Below the pieces are notes generated by a model that was not told where the DNA came from, made no database searches, and saw only the letters and a list, made by a program, of their open reading frames with translations. From Microbacterium commune (lineage in GTDB: Bacteria; Actinomycetota; Actinomycetes; Actinomycetales; Microbacteriaceae), in NCBI RefSeq assembly GCF_014836945.1, contig NZ_JACSPX010000003.1, positions 408,707 through 472,706 of the forward strand: a stretch of DNA of 64,000 nt, in the 5' to 3' direction. A program made the translations under genes and the position numbers. Below, in pieces: positions 54,814-63,963 of this stretch; the stretch's first letter is position 1, and every line of letters starts with the position of its first letter.

Positions 54814-57390
54814 TCAGTCCTCGGCGTCGCGGGACTGCGCGGCGAGCGCGCGCTCGACGTCGGCGAGGTTCTCGTGCACGAGACGGCGCAGCGCCGGGGC
54901 CGCGTCCTGGTTCTCGGCGAGCCACGCGCGTGTCGCGTCACGCAGCTCGACGCTCGCGAGCGACCGCGGGTAGAGGCCGACGATCAGGTAGTCGGCGATC
55001 TGGTAGGTGCGCTCCTCCCAGATCGGCAGCAGCATCTCGAAGTACTTCGGGATGAAGGCGCCGAGCACCTCGACGCCCGCCGGGTGCACGAAGCCGAGGG
55101 CGGCGGCGCGCACGATGGTGTTCGGCAGGTCGCTGTTGTCGATCAGCGACGACCACGCGGCGTGCTTCGCCTCGGCCGTCGGCAGCGCGGCGCGCGCCTG
55201 GGCCGCGAACTCGGCGCCCTTGGAGGTGTTGTCGGCCGCGAGCGCGGCGTCGATGGCTGCGGCGTCGGTGGCGCCTGCCGCGGCGAGGCCGGTGAGCAGC
55301 AGCCACGACAGGTCGGCGTCGATCTCCAGCCCCGGCAGGGTCTCCTCGCCCGCGCGCAGCCGGCCGACGATGCCGGCCTGTTCGGGGGTCGCGATCGAGT
55401 TGGCGAACGCGGTCACGAGCTGCAGCTGGCTGTCGCTGCCTGGCTCGGCCTGGTGGGCGAGCGCCCACAGTCCGTCGGCGACCTTCTCCCGGGCGGCCGC
55501 GCGGGTCTCGGGCGCGACGTAGATGTTCGCCGCGAGCTGCAGCTGCGAGAGCGTCGTGCGCACCGTCGTCGACTCGGTCTCGCGACCGATGTTGCCGAGT
55601 ACCAGGTCGATGTAATCGGAGGCGGCGGTCTCGGCATCCCGGGTCTGGTCCCACGCCGCACCCCACACGAGCGAGCGCGCGAGGGGGTCGGAGATGTCGG
55701 ACAGGTGCTCGATGGCGGTCGCGAGCGAGCGCTCGTCGAGGCGGATCTTCGCGTAGGCGAGGTCGTTGTCGTTGAGCAGCACCATGTCGGGACGCTCGAG
55801 GCCCTGCAGCTCGGGGATCTCGGTGCGATCGCCGTCGACGTCGACCTCCACGTAGTGGGTGCGCACCAGCTCCGACCGCCCCGCGGAGTCATCGAGGGTG
55901 TAGAACCCGATGCCGAGGCGGTGCGGACGGATGGTCGGGTAGTCGGCGGGAGCCGTCTGGGTCACCGCGAAGCGGGTGATGACACCCGCGGCGTCATCGA
56001 CGATGACCGGCGCGAGCGTGTTGACGCCCGCCGTCTCGAGCCACTTCTTCGCCCAGGTGGTCAGGTCGCGCCCGCTGGTGGCCTCGAGCTCGGCGAGCAG
56101 GTCGCTCAGCTCGGTGTTGCCCCACGCGTGCTTCTGGAAGTACTGGCCGACGCCGGCGAAGAACGCGTCGATGCCGACCCATGCGGTCAGCTGCTTGAGC
56201 ACCGAGCCGCCCTTGGCGTAAGTGATGCCGTCGAAGTTGACCATCACGTCTTCGAGGTCGTTGATCTCGGCGACGATCGGGTGGGTCGAGGGCAGCTGGT
56301 CCTGGCGGTACGCCCAGGTCTTCTCCATCGCGTTGAAGGTCGTCCAGGCGGCCTTCCACTCGGTGGCCTCCGCCGTGGCGATGGTCGACGCCCACTCGGC
56401 GAACGACTCGTTCAACCACAGGTCGTTCCACCACTTCATGGTGACGAGGTCGCCGAACCACATGTGCGCCAGCTCGTGCAGGATCGTGACGACGCGACGC
56501 TCCTTGACGGCGTCGGTCACCTTGCTGCGGAACACGTACGACTCGGTGAACGTCACCGCACCGGCGTTCTCCATGGCGCCCGCGTTGAACTCGGGCACGA
56601 ACAGCTGGTCGTACTTCTCGAACGGGTAGGGCACGCCGAACTTCGCCTCGAAGTACTCGAAGCCCTGGCGGGTCTTGTCGAAGATGTAGTCGGCGTCGAG
56701 GTGCTGCCAGAGGCTCTTGCGGCCGTAGACGCCGAGCGGCACGACCCGACCGGACGCGCTGGTGAGCTCGGAGAAGGTGGCCTCGTAGGGACCCGCGACG
56801 AGCGCAGTGATGTACGACGAGATGCGCGGGGTCGGGGCGAATCCCCAGGTCGCCACGCCCTCGGAGCCCGAGGACGCGTCGTGCACGATCGGCTCGGGGG
56901 TGGGGGAGTTGGAGACGACCTTCCACGCCGAGGGCGCGGTCACGGTGAACTGGAACGTCGCCTTGAGATCGGGCTGCTCGAACACCGCGAACACGCGGCG
57001 GGAGTCGGGCACCTCGAACTGCGAGTACAGGTACACCTCGCCGTCGACGGGGTCGACGAAGCGGTGCAGGCCCTCGCCGGTGTTGGTGTACAGGCAGTCG
57101 GCGTCGACGATGAGGACGTTCTCGGCCTGCAGGTCGTCGAGCGAGATGCGCGAGTCGCCGAAGGCGGCGCTCGGATCGATCTGCTCGCCGTTGAGCGTGA
57201 TCTCCCGGACATCCCGTGCGATGAGGTCGATGAAGGTCGACGCGCCGGGCGTCGCCGTGAAGCGGACCACGCTGCGCGATCCGAACACCTCCGCGCCCTT
57301 GGTCAGATCGAGTGAGATCTCGTACGACTGCGTGTCGATGACGGCGCGGCGCTCCTGCGCTTCGATACGTGTGAGGTTTTCTCCAGGCAC
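54814..57390 (-). CDS. pepN: Aminopeptidase N (M1 family)
   Basis: An 858-aa cytosolic zinc metallopeptidase removing N-terminal residues from peptides. The exopeptidase motif NAGAMENAGAVTF lies near residue 272. The zinc site VTILHELAHMWFGDLVTMKWW (residues ~300-320) is followed by NESFAEW with the third ligand Glu. The C-terminal ERAP1-like helical domain fills residues ~530-850. GTG 57390 has GGGAG nine bases upstream. A TAGGCT hexamer at 57463-57468 predicts a leader of about 66 bases. The ATG at 57459, three bases after that hexamer, is less likely. Confidence 0.96.
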   Translation of the reverse strand: MPGENLTRIEAQERRAVIDTQSYEISLDLTKGAEVFGSRSVVRFTATPGASTFIDLIARDVREITLNGEQIDPSAAFGDSRISLDDLQAENVLIVDADCLYTNTGEGLHRFVDPVDGEVYLYSQFEVPDSRRVFAVFEQPDLKATFQFTVTAPSAWKVVSNSPTPEPIVHDASSGSEGVATWGFAPTPRISSYITALVAGPYEATFSELTSASGRVVPLGVYGRKSLWQHLDADYIFDKTRQGFEYFEAKFGVPYPFEKYDQLFVPEFNAGAMENAGAVTFTESYVFRSKVTDAVKERRVVTILHELAHMWFGDLVTMKWWNDLWLNESFAEWASTIATAEATEWKAAWTTFNAMEKTWAYRQDQLPSTHPIVAEINDLEDVMVNFDGITYAKGGSVLKQLTAWVGIDAFFAGVGQYFQKHAWGNTELSDLLAELEATSGRDLTTWAKKWLETAGVNTLAPVIVDDAAGVITRFAVTQTAPADYPTIRPHRLGIGFYTLDDSAGRSELVRTHYVEVDVDGDRTEIPELQGLERPDMVLLNDNDLAYAKIRLDERSLATAIEHLSDISDPLARSLVWGAAWDQTRDAETAASDYIDLVLGNIGRETESTTVRTTLSQLQLAANIYVAPETRAAAREKVADGLWALAHQAEPGSDSQLQLVTAFANSIATPEQAGIVGRLRAGEETLPGLEIDADLSWLLLTGLAAAGATDAAAIDAALAADNTSKGAEFAAQARAALPTAEAKHAAWSSLIDNSDLPNTIVRAAALGFVHPAGVEVLGAFIPKYFEMLLPIWEERTYQIADYLIVGLYPRSLASVELRDATRAWLAENQDAAPALRRLVHENLADVERALAAQSRDAED

Positions 57391-57462
57391 AGCTGATTTC
57401 TCCCATTGGTGGAGGGGATGTCGAGGTGCATCGACGCTGCTGGCGCCGACGGCAACCATGAC

Positions 57463-57468
57463 AGCCTA
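57463..57468 (-). promoter_or_regulatory. -10 element of pepN
   Basis: Minus-strand TAGGCT predicts a start near 57456, giving a leader with the GGGAG Shine-Dalgarno. Confidence 0.45.
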
Positions 57469-57523
57469 CGCCAGCCCCGCATGCGGGTGCAGATCTCGAT
57501 GCTGGCTCATAGAGAGTCGGTGT

Positions 57524-57529
57524 CAGGAT
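57524..57529 (+). promoter_or_regulatory. -10 element, leaderless promoter of hemH
   Basis: CAGGAT, six bases, then the GTG at 57536. Confidence 0.4.
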
Positions 57530-57535
57530 GTACCC

Positions 57536-58720
57536 GTGAGCTCATCAGAGAAGATCGTCGTACCGCACGCCTCGCCGGCCGCATCGACCGGCTCCGCACA
57601 CGTCGAGGTCCCCGTCGCCTACGACGGCATCCTGCTCGCCGGGTTCGGCGGCCCGGAGGGCCAGGACGACGTGATCCCGTTCCTGCGCAACGTCACCCGC
57701 GGTCGCGGGATCCCCGACGAGCGCCTCGAGGACGTCTCGCACCACTACCGTCACTTCGGCGGGGTCAGCCCGATCAACGCGCAGAATCGTGCGCTGAAGG
57801 CGGCGCTCGAGGCCGAGCTCGCGGCCCGGTCGATCCAGCTGCCCGTGTACTGGGGCAACCGCAACTGGGCGCCGTACCTGGAGGACGCGGTGGCCGAGGC
57901 GGTCGCGGATGAGCACACCACGCTGCTGGCGTTCGCGACGAGCGCCTACAGCTCGTTCTCGAGCTGTAGGCAGTACCGCGAGGACTTCGCGAGGGTGCTC
58001 GACGGTACGGAGTACGACGGCGTCGTCACCATCGACAAGATCCGTCCGTTCTTCGACCACCCCGGCTTCGTGCAGGCGTTCGTCGAGGGCGTGCACGACG
58101 CGGTGCGTGCTCGACTGGACGAGGGCCTGGCCCCGGACGCCGTGCAGGTGCTCTTCTCGACCCACAGCATTCCGATGGACGACGCCAAGCGCTCCGGCCC
58201 GCGCGACATGGACCTCGGCGAGGGCGGCGCGTACGCCGCTCAGCATGAGGCGGTCGCAGCGTGGGTGATGCACCGCGTGGCCGAGCTCGCCCCCGCGGCG
58301 GCCGACGTGCCGTGGGAGCTCGTCTACCAGTCGCGCTCCGGCCCCGCGTCGCAGCCGTGGCTCGAGCCCGATGTCTGCGATGTGATCGCCGAGCTGCCCG
58401 CACGGGGCCGCCGCGCGGTGATCGTCGTGCCGGTCGGCTTCATGAGCGATCACATGGAGGTGCTCTGGGATCTCGACACCGAGGCGAAGGAGGCCGCAGA
58501 GGAGGCGGGGCTCGCGTTCACCCGCACACCGACCCCCGGTGTGTCGCCGGCCTTCGTGGCCGGCATCGTCGACCTCATCCAGGAGCGCCTCGAGGGTCGT
58601 CCTGCCGCCGATCGCGCGCACACCACCGACCTCGGGCCGTGGTTCGACGTGTGCCGTCCCGGATGCTGCGAGAACATCCGCGCCGGTTTCAAACCGGCGG
58701 CCGCGGGCATCGCCCCCTGA
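57536..58720 (+). CDS. hemH: Coproporphyrin III ferrochelatase
   Basis: A 394-aa enzyme inserting iron into coproporphyrin III in the actinobacterial heme pathway (also called CpfC). The N-terminal LAGFGGPEGQDDVIPFLRNV begins the fold at about residue 34. ATSAYSSFSSCRQYRED near residue 133 and LFSTHSIPMDDA near residue 205 carry catalytic His and metal-site residues. The C-terminus has CRPGCCENIRAG near residue 376; together with the Cys in SSCRQY these fit the [2Fe-2S] cluster seen in actinobacterial enzymes. The start comes from CAGGAT-N6-GTG. A 30-residue N-terminal extension is present. Confidence 0.94.
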   Translation: MSSSEKIVVPHASPAASTGSAHVEVPVAYDGILLAGFGGPEGQDDVIPFLRNVTRGRGIPDERLEDVSHHYRHFGGVSPINAQNRALKAALEAELAARSIQLPVYWGNRNWAPYLEDAVAEAVADEHTTLLAFATSAYSSFSSCRQYREDFARVLDGTEYDGVVTIDKIRPFFDHPGFVQAFVEGVHDAVRARLDEGLAPDAVQVLFSTHSIPMDDAKRSGPRDMDLGEGGAYAAQHEAVAAWVMHRVAELAPAAADVPWELVYQSRSGPASQPWLEPDVCDVIAELPARGRRAVIVVPVGFMSDHMEVLWDLDTEAKEAAEEAGLAFTRTPTPGVSPAFVAGIVDLIQERLEGRPAADRAHTTDLGPWFDVCRPGCCENIRAGFKPAAAGIAP

Positions 58721-58731
58721 CCTCTCCCAAA

Positions 58732-58737
58732 TAGGAT
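58732..58737 (+). promoter_or_regulatory. -10 element of rpiB
   Basis: TAGGAT lies seven bases before the ATG at 58745, which argues against the ATG at 58736. Confidence 0.45.
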
Positions 58738-58744
58738 GTCGTCT

Positions 58745-59230
58745 ATGCGCATCCACATCGCCACCGACCACGCTGGACTCGACTTCTCGACCCGCCTGCA
58801 GCAGCATCTGCGCGAGGCCGGCCACGAGGTCGTCGATCACGGCCCCGTCGAGTACGACGCGCTCGACGACTATCCCGCGTTCTGCATCCGTGCGGCGCAG
58901 GCCGTGGTCGCCGACCAGCGCGCCGGCGTCGAGGCACTCGGTGTGGTCTTCGGCGGGTCGGGCAACGGTGAGCAGATCGCCGCGAACAAGGTCGACGGCA
59001 TCCGTGCGGCTCTTGTGTGGAACCTGTCGACGGCGGAGCTGGCGAGAGAGCACAACGACGCGAACGTGATCTCGATCGGCGCCCGTCAGCACGACGTCGA
59101 CGAGGTGATCTCGTTCATCGACCGCTTCATCGCGACGCCGTTCTCCGGTGACGAGCGCCATGTGCGGCGCATCGGCCAGATCGCCGACTTCGAGAAGGAC
59201 GGGACCCTGCTGCCCGACCCGCGGGCCTGA
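58745..59230 (+). CDS. rpiB: Ribose-5-phosphate isomerase B
   Basis: A 161-aa RpiB/LacAB-family isomerase interconverting ribose-5-phosphate and ribulose-5-phosphate. It begins MRIHIATDHAGLDF, with the anion-binding loop FGGSGNGEQIAANKVDGIRA near residue 69. The base position of E. coli RpiB (Cys) is Ser here in GGSGNGE, as in mycobacterial RpiB, which uses a Glu. It complements the tkt-pgl operon at 20-28 kb. One base separates its stop from the nei-type gene. Confidence 0.93.
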   Translation: MRIHIATDHAGLDFSTRLQQHLREAGHEVVDHGPVEYDALDDYPAFCIRAAQAVVADQRAGVEALGVVFGGSGNGEQIAANKVDGIRAALVWNLSTAELAREHNDANVISIGARQHDVDEVISFIDRFIATPFSGDERHVRRIGQIADFEKDGTLLPDPRA

Positions 59231-59231
59231 C

Positions 59232-60230
59232 ATGCCCGAGGGTCATTCCGTCCACCGCATCGCCCGGCAGTTCGCGCGCAACTTCACCGGTCGGCCCGTG
59301 CAGGCGTCCAGCCCGCAGGGGCGCTTCGCCGAGGGGGCGGCGGTGCTCGACGGGCGCGAGATGCTGCAGGCGATGGCGGTCGGCAAGCAGATGTTCCTCG
59401 AGTTCGAGGATGCCGTCTGGCTGCGCGTGCACCTCGGCCTGTACGGCGCATGGGACTTCGCGGGCGAGATCGTCGCGGACGCGACCATCGCCTCCGCCAA
59501 CGGACGCATGGGGCAGACCAACCAGCGCGGCACCGACCTCGAGGACGCGATCTACGACGACGCGGGTGAGAACTCCCTGACGTCGATCGGCGCGCCTCGC
59601 AGGTCGCGGGTGCACGTGCGGATGTCGGAGCAGACCAGCGGACTCGCCGACGAGGGCGACGAGTGGCCACCGCCGGTGGTCGGCCAGGTGCGGCTGCGGC
59701 TGCTGAACGAGACCACCTGCGCGGATCTGCGTGGACCGACCGCGTGCGCGCTGCAGACCCCGGACGAGATGCTCGCCACGGTCGCCAAGCTCGGACCCGA
59801 CCCGCTGGTCGGCGATCTCGACGAGGGCGAGGAGCGCTTCGTGCGTACCGTGCGGCGCAAGCCGACCCCGATCGCGCTGCTGCTGATGGACCAGTCCGTG
59901 GTCAGCGGCATCGGCAACGTGTACCGGGCCGAGATGCTGTTCCGCGCCCGACTCGAGCCGCACACGCCGGGACGCGACGTGCCGGAGGAGGTCGTGCGCG
60001 CGCTGTGGCGCGACTGGGTGGAGCTGCTCTCGATCGGGGTCGAGACAGGCCAGATGATGACCATGGACGGCCTCACCGGCGCGGCGTACCGCGCGGCGAT
60101 GGCCAGCCGCGACGACCGGCACTGGGTGTACCACCGTGCCGGGCTGCCGTGCCGGGTGTGCGGCACCGAGATCGCCCTCGAGGAGATCGGCGCTCGCAAG
60201 CTGTACTGGTGCCCGTCCTGCCAGCGCTGA
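59232..60230 (+). CDS. nei: Fpg/Nei family DNA glycosylase
   Basis: A 332-aa base-excision repair glycosylase/AP lyase. The N-terminal catalytic Pro2-Glu3 is in MPEGHSVHRIARQF. The helix-two-turn-helix region LLMDQSVVSGIGNVYRAEML lies near residue 217. A C-terminal zinc finger (CRVCGTEIALEEIG, then WCPSC) ends at the last residues. The GHSVHR form points to a Nei-like enzyme acting on oxidised pyrimidines rather than MutM. An insert near residues 100-150 is longer than usual. It is co-transcribed with rpiB (TGACATG junction). Confidence 0.92.
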   Translation: MPEGHSVHRIARQFARNFTGRPVQASSPQGRFAEGAAVLDGREMLQAMAVGKQMFLEFEDAVWLRVHLGLYGAWDFAGEIVADATIASANGRMGQTNQRGTDLEDAIYDDAGENSLTSIGAPRRSRVHVRMSEQTSGLADEGDEWPPPVVGQVRLRLLNETTCADLRGPTACALQTPDEMLATVAKLGPDPLVGDLDEGEERFVRTVRRKPTPIALLLMDQSVVSGIGNVYRAEMLFRARLEPHTPGRDVPEEVVRALWRDWVELLSIGVETGQMMTMDGLTGAAYRAAMASRDDRHWVYHRAGLPCRVCGTEIALEEIGARKLYWCPSCQR

Positions 60231-60274
60231 TCACGAGCCGCGGGCGATGATCGAACCTGAGTGCGCGCTGTGAA

Positions 60275-60280
60275 TAGGAT
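60275..60280 (+). promoter_or_regulatory. -10 element of the alanine/glycine symporter gene
   Basis: TAGGAT predicts a start near 60287 and a 33-base leader containing the CAGGAGA Shine-Dalgarno. Confidence 0.45.
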
Positions 60281-60319
60281 GGCTGAGTCCGTTCGCAACG
60301 TCGCACGACAGGAGACCTC

Positions 60320-61801
60320 ATGGACCTTTCCGCGCTGCAGAGCGTGCTCGAGAACATCAGCTCATGGATCTGGGGGCCGTGGCTCCTCATCCCGCTGCTG
60401 CTCGGCACCGGCCTCTACCTCACCATCCGCCTGGGCGGGCTGCAGTTCATCCGGCTCGGCGCAGCGCTGCGCCTGGGCCTGTTCACCCGCAAGGACCCCG
60501 GCTCCGACGGTGACATCTCGCAGTTCCAGGCCCTGACCACCGCTCTCGCCGCCACGGTGGGCACCGGAAACATCGTCGGCGTCGCGACCGCCATCGGCAT
60601 CGGCGGCCCCGGCGCGCTGTTCTGGATGTGGGTGACCGGTCTGCTCGGCATGGCGTCGAAGTACTCCGAGGCGTTCCTCGGCGTGCGCTTTCGCACCACC
60701 GACTCGGCCGGCGAGAAGAACGGCGGACCGCAGTACTACCTCGAGCGCGGCATCCCGAACAGGTTCGGCAAGTTCCTCGCGATCTTCTTCGCCGTCGCCG
60801 CGGTCATCGCCTGCTTCGGCATCGGCAACATGACCCAGGGCAATTCGATCTCGGCGAACCTCGAGAACAGCTTCGACGTGCCCACCTGGGTCACCGGCAT
60901 CGTGCTCACCGTGTTCGCCCTGCTGGTCCTCGTCGGCGGGATCAAGTCGATCGGGCGCGTCACCGCCGGTCTCGTGCCGGTGATGATCATCTTCTACGTG
61001 CTGGGCGCCGTCTACATCCTCATCGCAAACATCGGCGGCGTGCCGGCGGCCTTCGCGCAGATCTTCACCGACGCGTTCACCGGCACGAGCGCGGTCGGCG
61101 GGTTCGCGGGTTCTGCGATCATCATCGCCGTGCAGTACGGCGTCGCGCGCGGCATCTTCTCGAACGAGTCGGGCATGGGCTCGGCCGCCATCGCCGCCGC
61201 CGCCGCGAAGACCAGTCACCCCGTGCGCCAGGGGCTCGTGTCGATGACGCAGACGTTCATCGACACGATCATCGTCGTCACCTGCACCGGCCTGGTGATC
61301 ATCACCACCGGCGTGTGGAACATGACAGACCCCGCGACCGGGGAGCAGATCGACCCCGCCGTGATGACGGGCGAGGCGTTCTCGCACGGACTGCCGGGCG
61401 AATGGGGGCACTACATCGTGACGATCGGCCTCGTGCTGTTCGCCGGTTCCACCATCCTCGGCTGGTCGTACTACGGCGAGCGCAGCATCGAGCGTCTCAT
61501 CGGCCGCAAGGCGGTCATGCCGTTCCGCATCGTGTTCTCGCTCGTCGTCTTCATCGGCTGCACGGTGCAGCTCGGCGTCGTGTGGGCGTTCTCGGACGTG
61601 ATGAACGGCCTCATGGCGCTGCCGAACCTCATCGGTCTGCTCATCCTCTCCGGCCTCGTCGCACGCGAGACGAAGAAGTACCTCGACAACGACCCCAAGC
61701 TGACGGCGACCCCGGAAGAGGTGAACGCGTTCATGGCGGGCGATCAGGCGTTCGAGGACTGGAAGACCCAGGCGATCCCGGTGGTCAAGACCAGGCGGTG
61801 A
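60320..61801 (+). CDS. Alanine/glycine:cation symporter (AGCS family)
   Basis: A 493-aa membrane protein with about eleven helices, importing alanine or glycine with Na+ (or H+). The AGCS signature lies in ALAATVGTGNIVGVATAIGIG near residue 75. GGPQYYLERGI near residue 136 and the NESGMGSAAIAAAAAKTSHP segment near residue 281 are also diagnostic. ATG 60320 has CAGGAGA upstream. The C-terminal tail is hydrophilic and short. The next two genes are a PaiB-like protein and an amidohydrolase, but a separate promoter precedes them. Confidence 0.94.
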   Translation: MDLSALQSVLENISSWIWGPWLLIPLLLGTGLYLTIRLGGLQFIRLGAALRLGLFTRKDPGSDGDISQFQALTTALAATVGTGNIVGVATAIGIGGPGALFWMWVTGLLGMASKYSEAFLGVRFRTTDSAGEKNGGPQYYLERGIPNRFGKFLAIFFAVAAVIACFGIGNMTQGNSISANLENSFDVPTWVTGIVLTVFALLVLVGGIKSIGRVTAGLVPVMIIFYVLGAVYILIANIGGVPAAFAQIFTDAFTGTSAVGGFAGSAIIIAVQYGVARGIFSNESGMGSAAIAAAAAKTSHPVRQGLVSMTQTFIDTIIVVTCTGLVIITTGVWNMTDPATGEQIDPAVMTGEAFSHGLPGEWGHYIVTIGLVLFAGSTILGWSYYGERSIERLIGRKAVMPFRIVFSLVVFIGCTVQLGVVWAFSDVMNGLMALPNLIGLLILSGLVARETKKYLDNDPKLTATPEEVNAFMAGDQAFEDWKTQAIPVVKTRR

Positions 61802-61825
61802 GCGACTCTCGGGCCGGGTCGGTCC

Positions 61826-61831
61826 TAGGCT
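61826..61831 (+). promoter_or_regulatory. -10 element, leaderless promoter of paiB-like gene
   Basis: TAGGCT, six bases, then the GTG at 61838. It argues for this start over the ATG one codon earlier. Confidence 0.5.
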
Positions 61832-61837
61832 TGCATG

Positions 61838-62479
61838 GTGCGTCAGAACCCCAGCTTCGCCATGACCGACCCGGCCGAACTGCGCCGGATCATCGAGCTC
61901 AACCCGTGGGCTACCCTCGTCAGCGACGCGGAGGACGGGCTCGTCGCGTCGCACTACGTCATGCTGCTCGATGACGGGCGCGACGACCTCACCGTGGTCG
62001 GCCACGTCGGCCGACCGGACGACCTCATTCACGGGCTGGGCGAGCGCGAGATCCTGATCGCCTTCCAGGGCCCGCACGGGTACATCTCGCCGGGGTGGTA
62101 CGGCGACGTGCAGGCCGTGCCCACCTGGAACCACGTGTCGGTCCACCTCAGCGGGGTGCCGGAGATCCTCTCCGACGCCGAGAACCTGCGGGTGCTCGAG
62201 CGGATGGTCGACGTCTTCGAGAATCGCATGCCGAGCCCGCGCGGCATGTGGCAGCTGCCCAACGATGAGGCGTTCGTGCACCGCCTCGCGGCAGGGACCG
62301 TCGGCTTCCGCCTGACACCCGCGCGGATCGTCGCCAAGCGCAAGCTCAGCCAGAACAAGCCCGCCGAGATCGTCGACGAGGTGATCGCCGCGCTCGAGGG
62401 CGATGCAGCCCACGCCGACCCCGCCCTCGCGGCCGAGATGCGCCGCGCCCGCGACGAGCGACGGGGGAGCCGCTCGTGA
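61838..62479 (+). CDS. FMN-binding negative transcriptional regulator, PaiB family
   Basis: A 213-aa split-barrel FMN-binding protein. LNPWATLVSDAEDGLVASHYVML near residue 21, IAFQGPHGYISPGWYGD near residue 70 and VPTWNHVSVHLSG near residue 90 are PaiB motifs. The C-terminal KLSQNKPAEIVDEVIAALE is also typical. Bacillus PaiB affects protease and sporulation genes, but most members are probably flavin-binding pyridoxamine-oxidase-like proteins of unknown role. The stop overlaps the amidohydrolase GTG (GTGA), so the two are coupled. Confidence 0.9.
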   Translation: MRQNPSFAMTDPAELRRIIELNPWATLVSDAEDGLVASHYVMLLDDGRDDLTVVGHVGRPDDLIHGLGEREILIAFQGPHGYISPGWYGDVQAVPTWNHVSVHLSGVPEILSDAENLRVLERMVDVFENRMPSPRGMWQLPNDEAFVHRLAAGTVGFRLTPARIVAKRKLSQNKPAEIVDEVIAALEGDAAHADPALAAEMRRARDERRGSRS

Positions 62480-63963
62480 TCTCGCGCGGTGATCGCATCG
62501 ATGTCCTGCGTGCGGTCCGGCTCAGCGGGCCGCTGGCGCTCACCTTCGGCGACGAGCCCGTCGATCTGATCCTCCGGAACGGACGCATCGCCGACGTCGC
62601 ACCGACCGGGGCGCTGCCGGCCAGGGGACTCGTCCTCGACGGGGAGGGGCACCGGGTGGTGGCGGGGCTCTGGGATCACCATGTGCACACCGTGCAGTGG
62701 GCGCTGAACGCCGAGCGCGTACCGCTCGGCGACGTGCGCAGCGCCGCCGAGGCGGCCAGGGTGATGGGCGATGCCGAGGCCCTAGCCGACGGGCGACGGG
62801 TCGGTGCCGGGATGCGGGATGCCCTGTGGCCGGACACCCCGTCCCTCGCCCTGCTCGACGAGCGGACGGGCACCGAGCCGACCTACCTCATCAACGCCGA
62901 CGTGCACAGCGTGTGGCTGAACAGCGCCGCGTTCCGGCGTGAGGGCTTCCTCCCCACCGACGACGGGATGCTCAGGGAGGAGGACGCCTTCGAGATCTCC
63001 CGGCGGCTGAACGCCGCTGACGACCTCACGGCGGATGCCGCGGTGCGACGCGCCGCCGACCGGGCCGCTGCCCGCGGTATCACCGGCGCGGTCGACTTCG
63101 ACATGGCGTGGAACGCGGAGGCCTGGCTGCGCCGGGCGGATGCCGGGTTCGCTGCGCACCGCGTAGAGTTCGCCTTCTACGCCGCGGACCTGTCGCGCGC
63201 GATCTCCCACGGACTGCGCACCGGGGACGCCCTCCCCGGCACCGGCGGGCTCGTGCACGTCGGCCCGCTCAAGCTCATCACCGACGGCTCGCTCGGCACC
63301 CGCACCGCCGCGTGCTCGCACGCCTACGACGATGATCCGGCCAACTTCGGCGTGCTCACGATCGAACCCGATCGCCTGCGTGACCTGCTCACCGACGCCA
63401 CCGCGTCGGGGATCGAGGTGGCGGTGCACGCCATCGGCGACCGCGCCGTGGCATCCGCTCTCGACGCATTCACGTACACCCAGGCGCGGGGCACGATCGA
63501 GCACGCTCAGCTGGTGCGCCACGCCGACCTCGCCCGGTTCGCACGCCTGGGTGTGGTGGCCAGCGTGCAGCCCGAGCACGCGGTCGACGACCGCGACATG
63601 GTCGGCATGCTGTGGCAGCATCAGCGGGCGCTGAGTCACCCGCTGGCGTCACTGCTCGAGGCGGGCATCCCGGTGCGTTTCGGATCGGATGCCCCGGTCG
63701 CGCCGCTCGATCCGTGGCTGACGATCGCCGCCGCGGCGCACCGCACCACGGACGATCGCGAGCCGTGGCAGCCGAACGAGCGGGTCGGCGTCATCTCCGC
63801 GCTGCGGGCGAGCAGCCGCCACGGCGAGACGGATATCGAGATCGGCGGGCTCGCGGATCTCGTGCTGTGCGGCAGTGACCCGCTGACCGCTGATCGCACC
63901 GAGCTGCACCGGATGCCCGTCTCGGCCACCCTGCTCGGCGGAACGCTCACCCACCTGGCCTGA
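62476..63963 (+). CDS. Amidohydrolase family protein (YtcJ-like)
   Basis: A 495-aa metal-dependent hydrolase. The metal motif is VVAGLWDHHVHTVQWAL near residue 60 (HxH). KLITDGSLGTRTAAC lies near residue 265, VAVHAIGDRAVASALDAF near residue 315 carries the next His ligands, and PVRFGSDAPVAPLDPW near residue 400 the final Asp. The composite beta domain spans the termini. YtcJ-type enzymes hydrolyse amides or formylated substrates; the substrate here is unknown. Translation is coupled to the PaiB-like gene. The window ends 37 bases after the stop. Confidence 0.92.
   Translation: MISRGDRIDVLRAVRLSGPLALTFGDEPVDLILRNGRIADVAPTGALPARGLVLDGEGHRVVAGLWDHHVHTVQWALNAERVPLGDVRSAAEAARVMGDAEALADGRRVGAGMRDALWPDTPSLALLDERTGTEPTYLINADVHSVWLNSAAFRREGFLPTDDGMLREEDAFEISRRLNAADDLTADAAVRRAADRAAARGITGAVDFDMAWNAEAWLRRADAGFAAHRVEFAFYAADLSRAISHGLRTGDALPGTGGLVHVGPLKLITDGSLGTRTAACSHAYDDDPANFGVLTIEPDRLRDLLTDATASGIEVAVHAIGDRAVASALDAFTYTQARGTIEHAQLVRHADLARFARLGVVASVQPEHAVDDRDMVGMLWQHQRALSHPLASLLEAGIPVRFGSDAPVAPLDPWLTIAAAAHRTTDDREPWQPNERVGVISALRASSRHGETDIEIGGLADLVLCGSDPLTADRTELHRMPVSATLLGGTLTHLA

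Noticed and set aside
54280..57315. A 1011-codon open frame on the plus strand across mscS and pepN
   Set aside because: It lies opposite the clear M1 aminopeptidase and mscS genes, is rich in Arg, Gly and Val, and has no domain. It is a high-GC antisense artefact.
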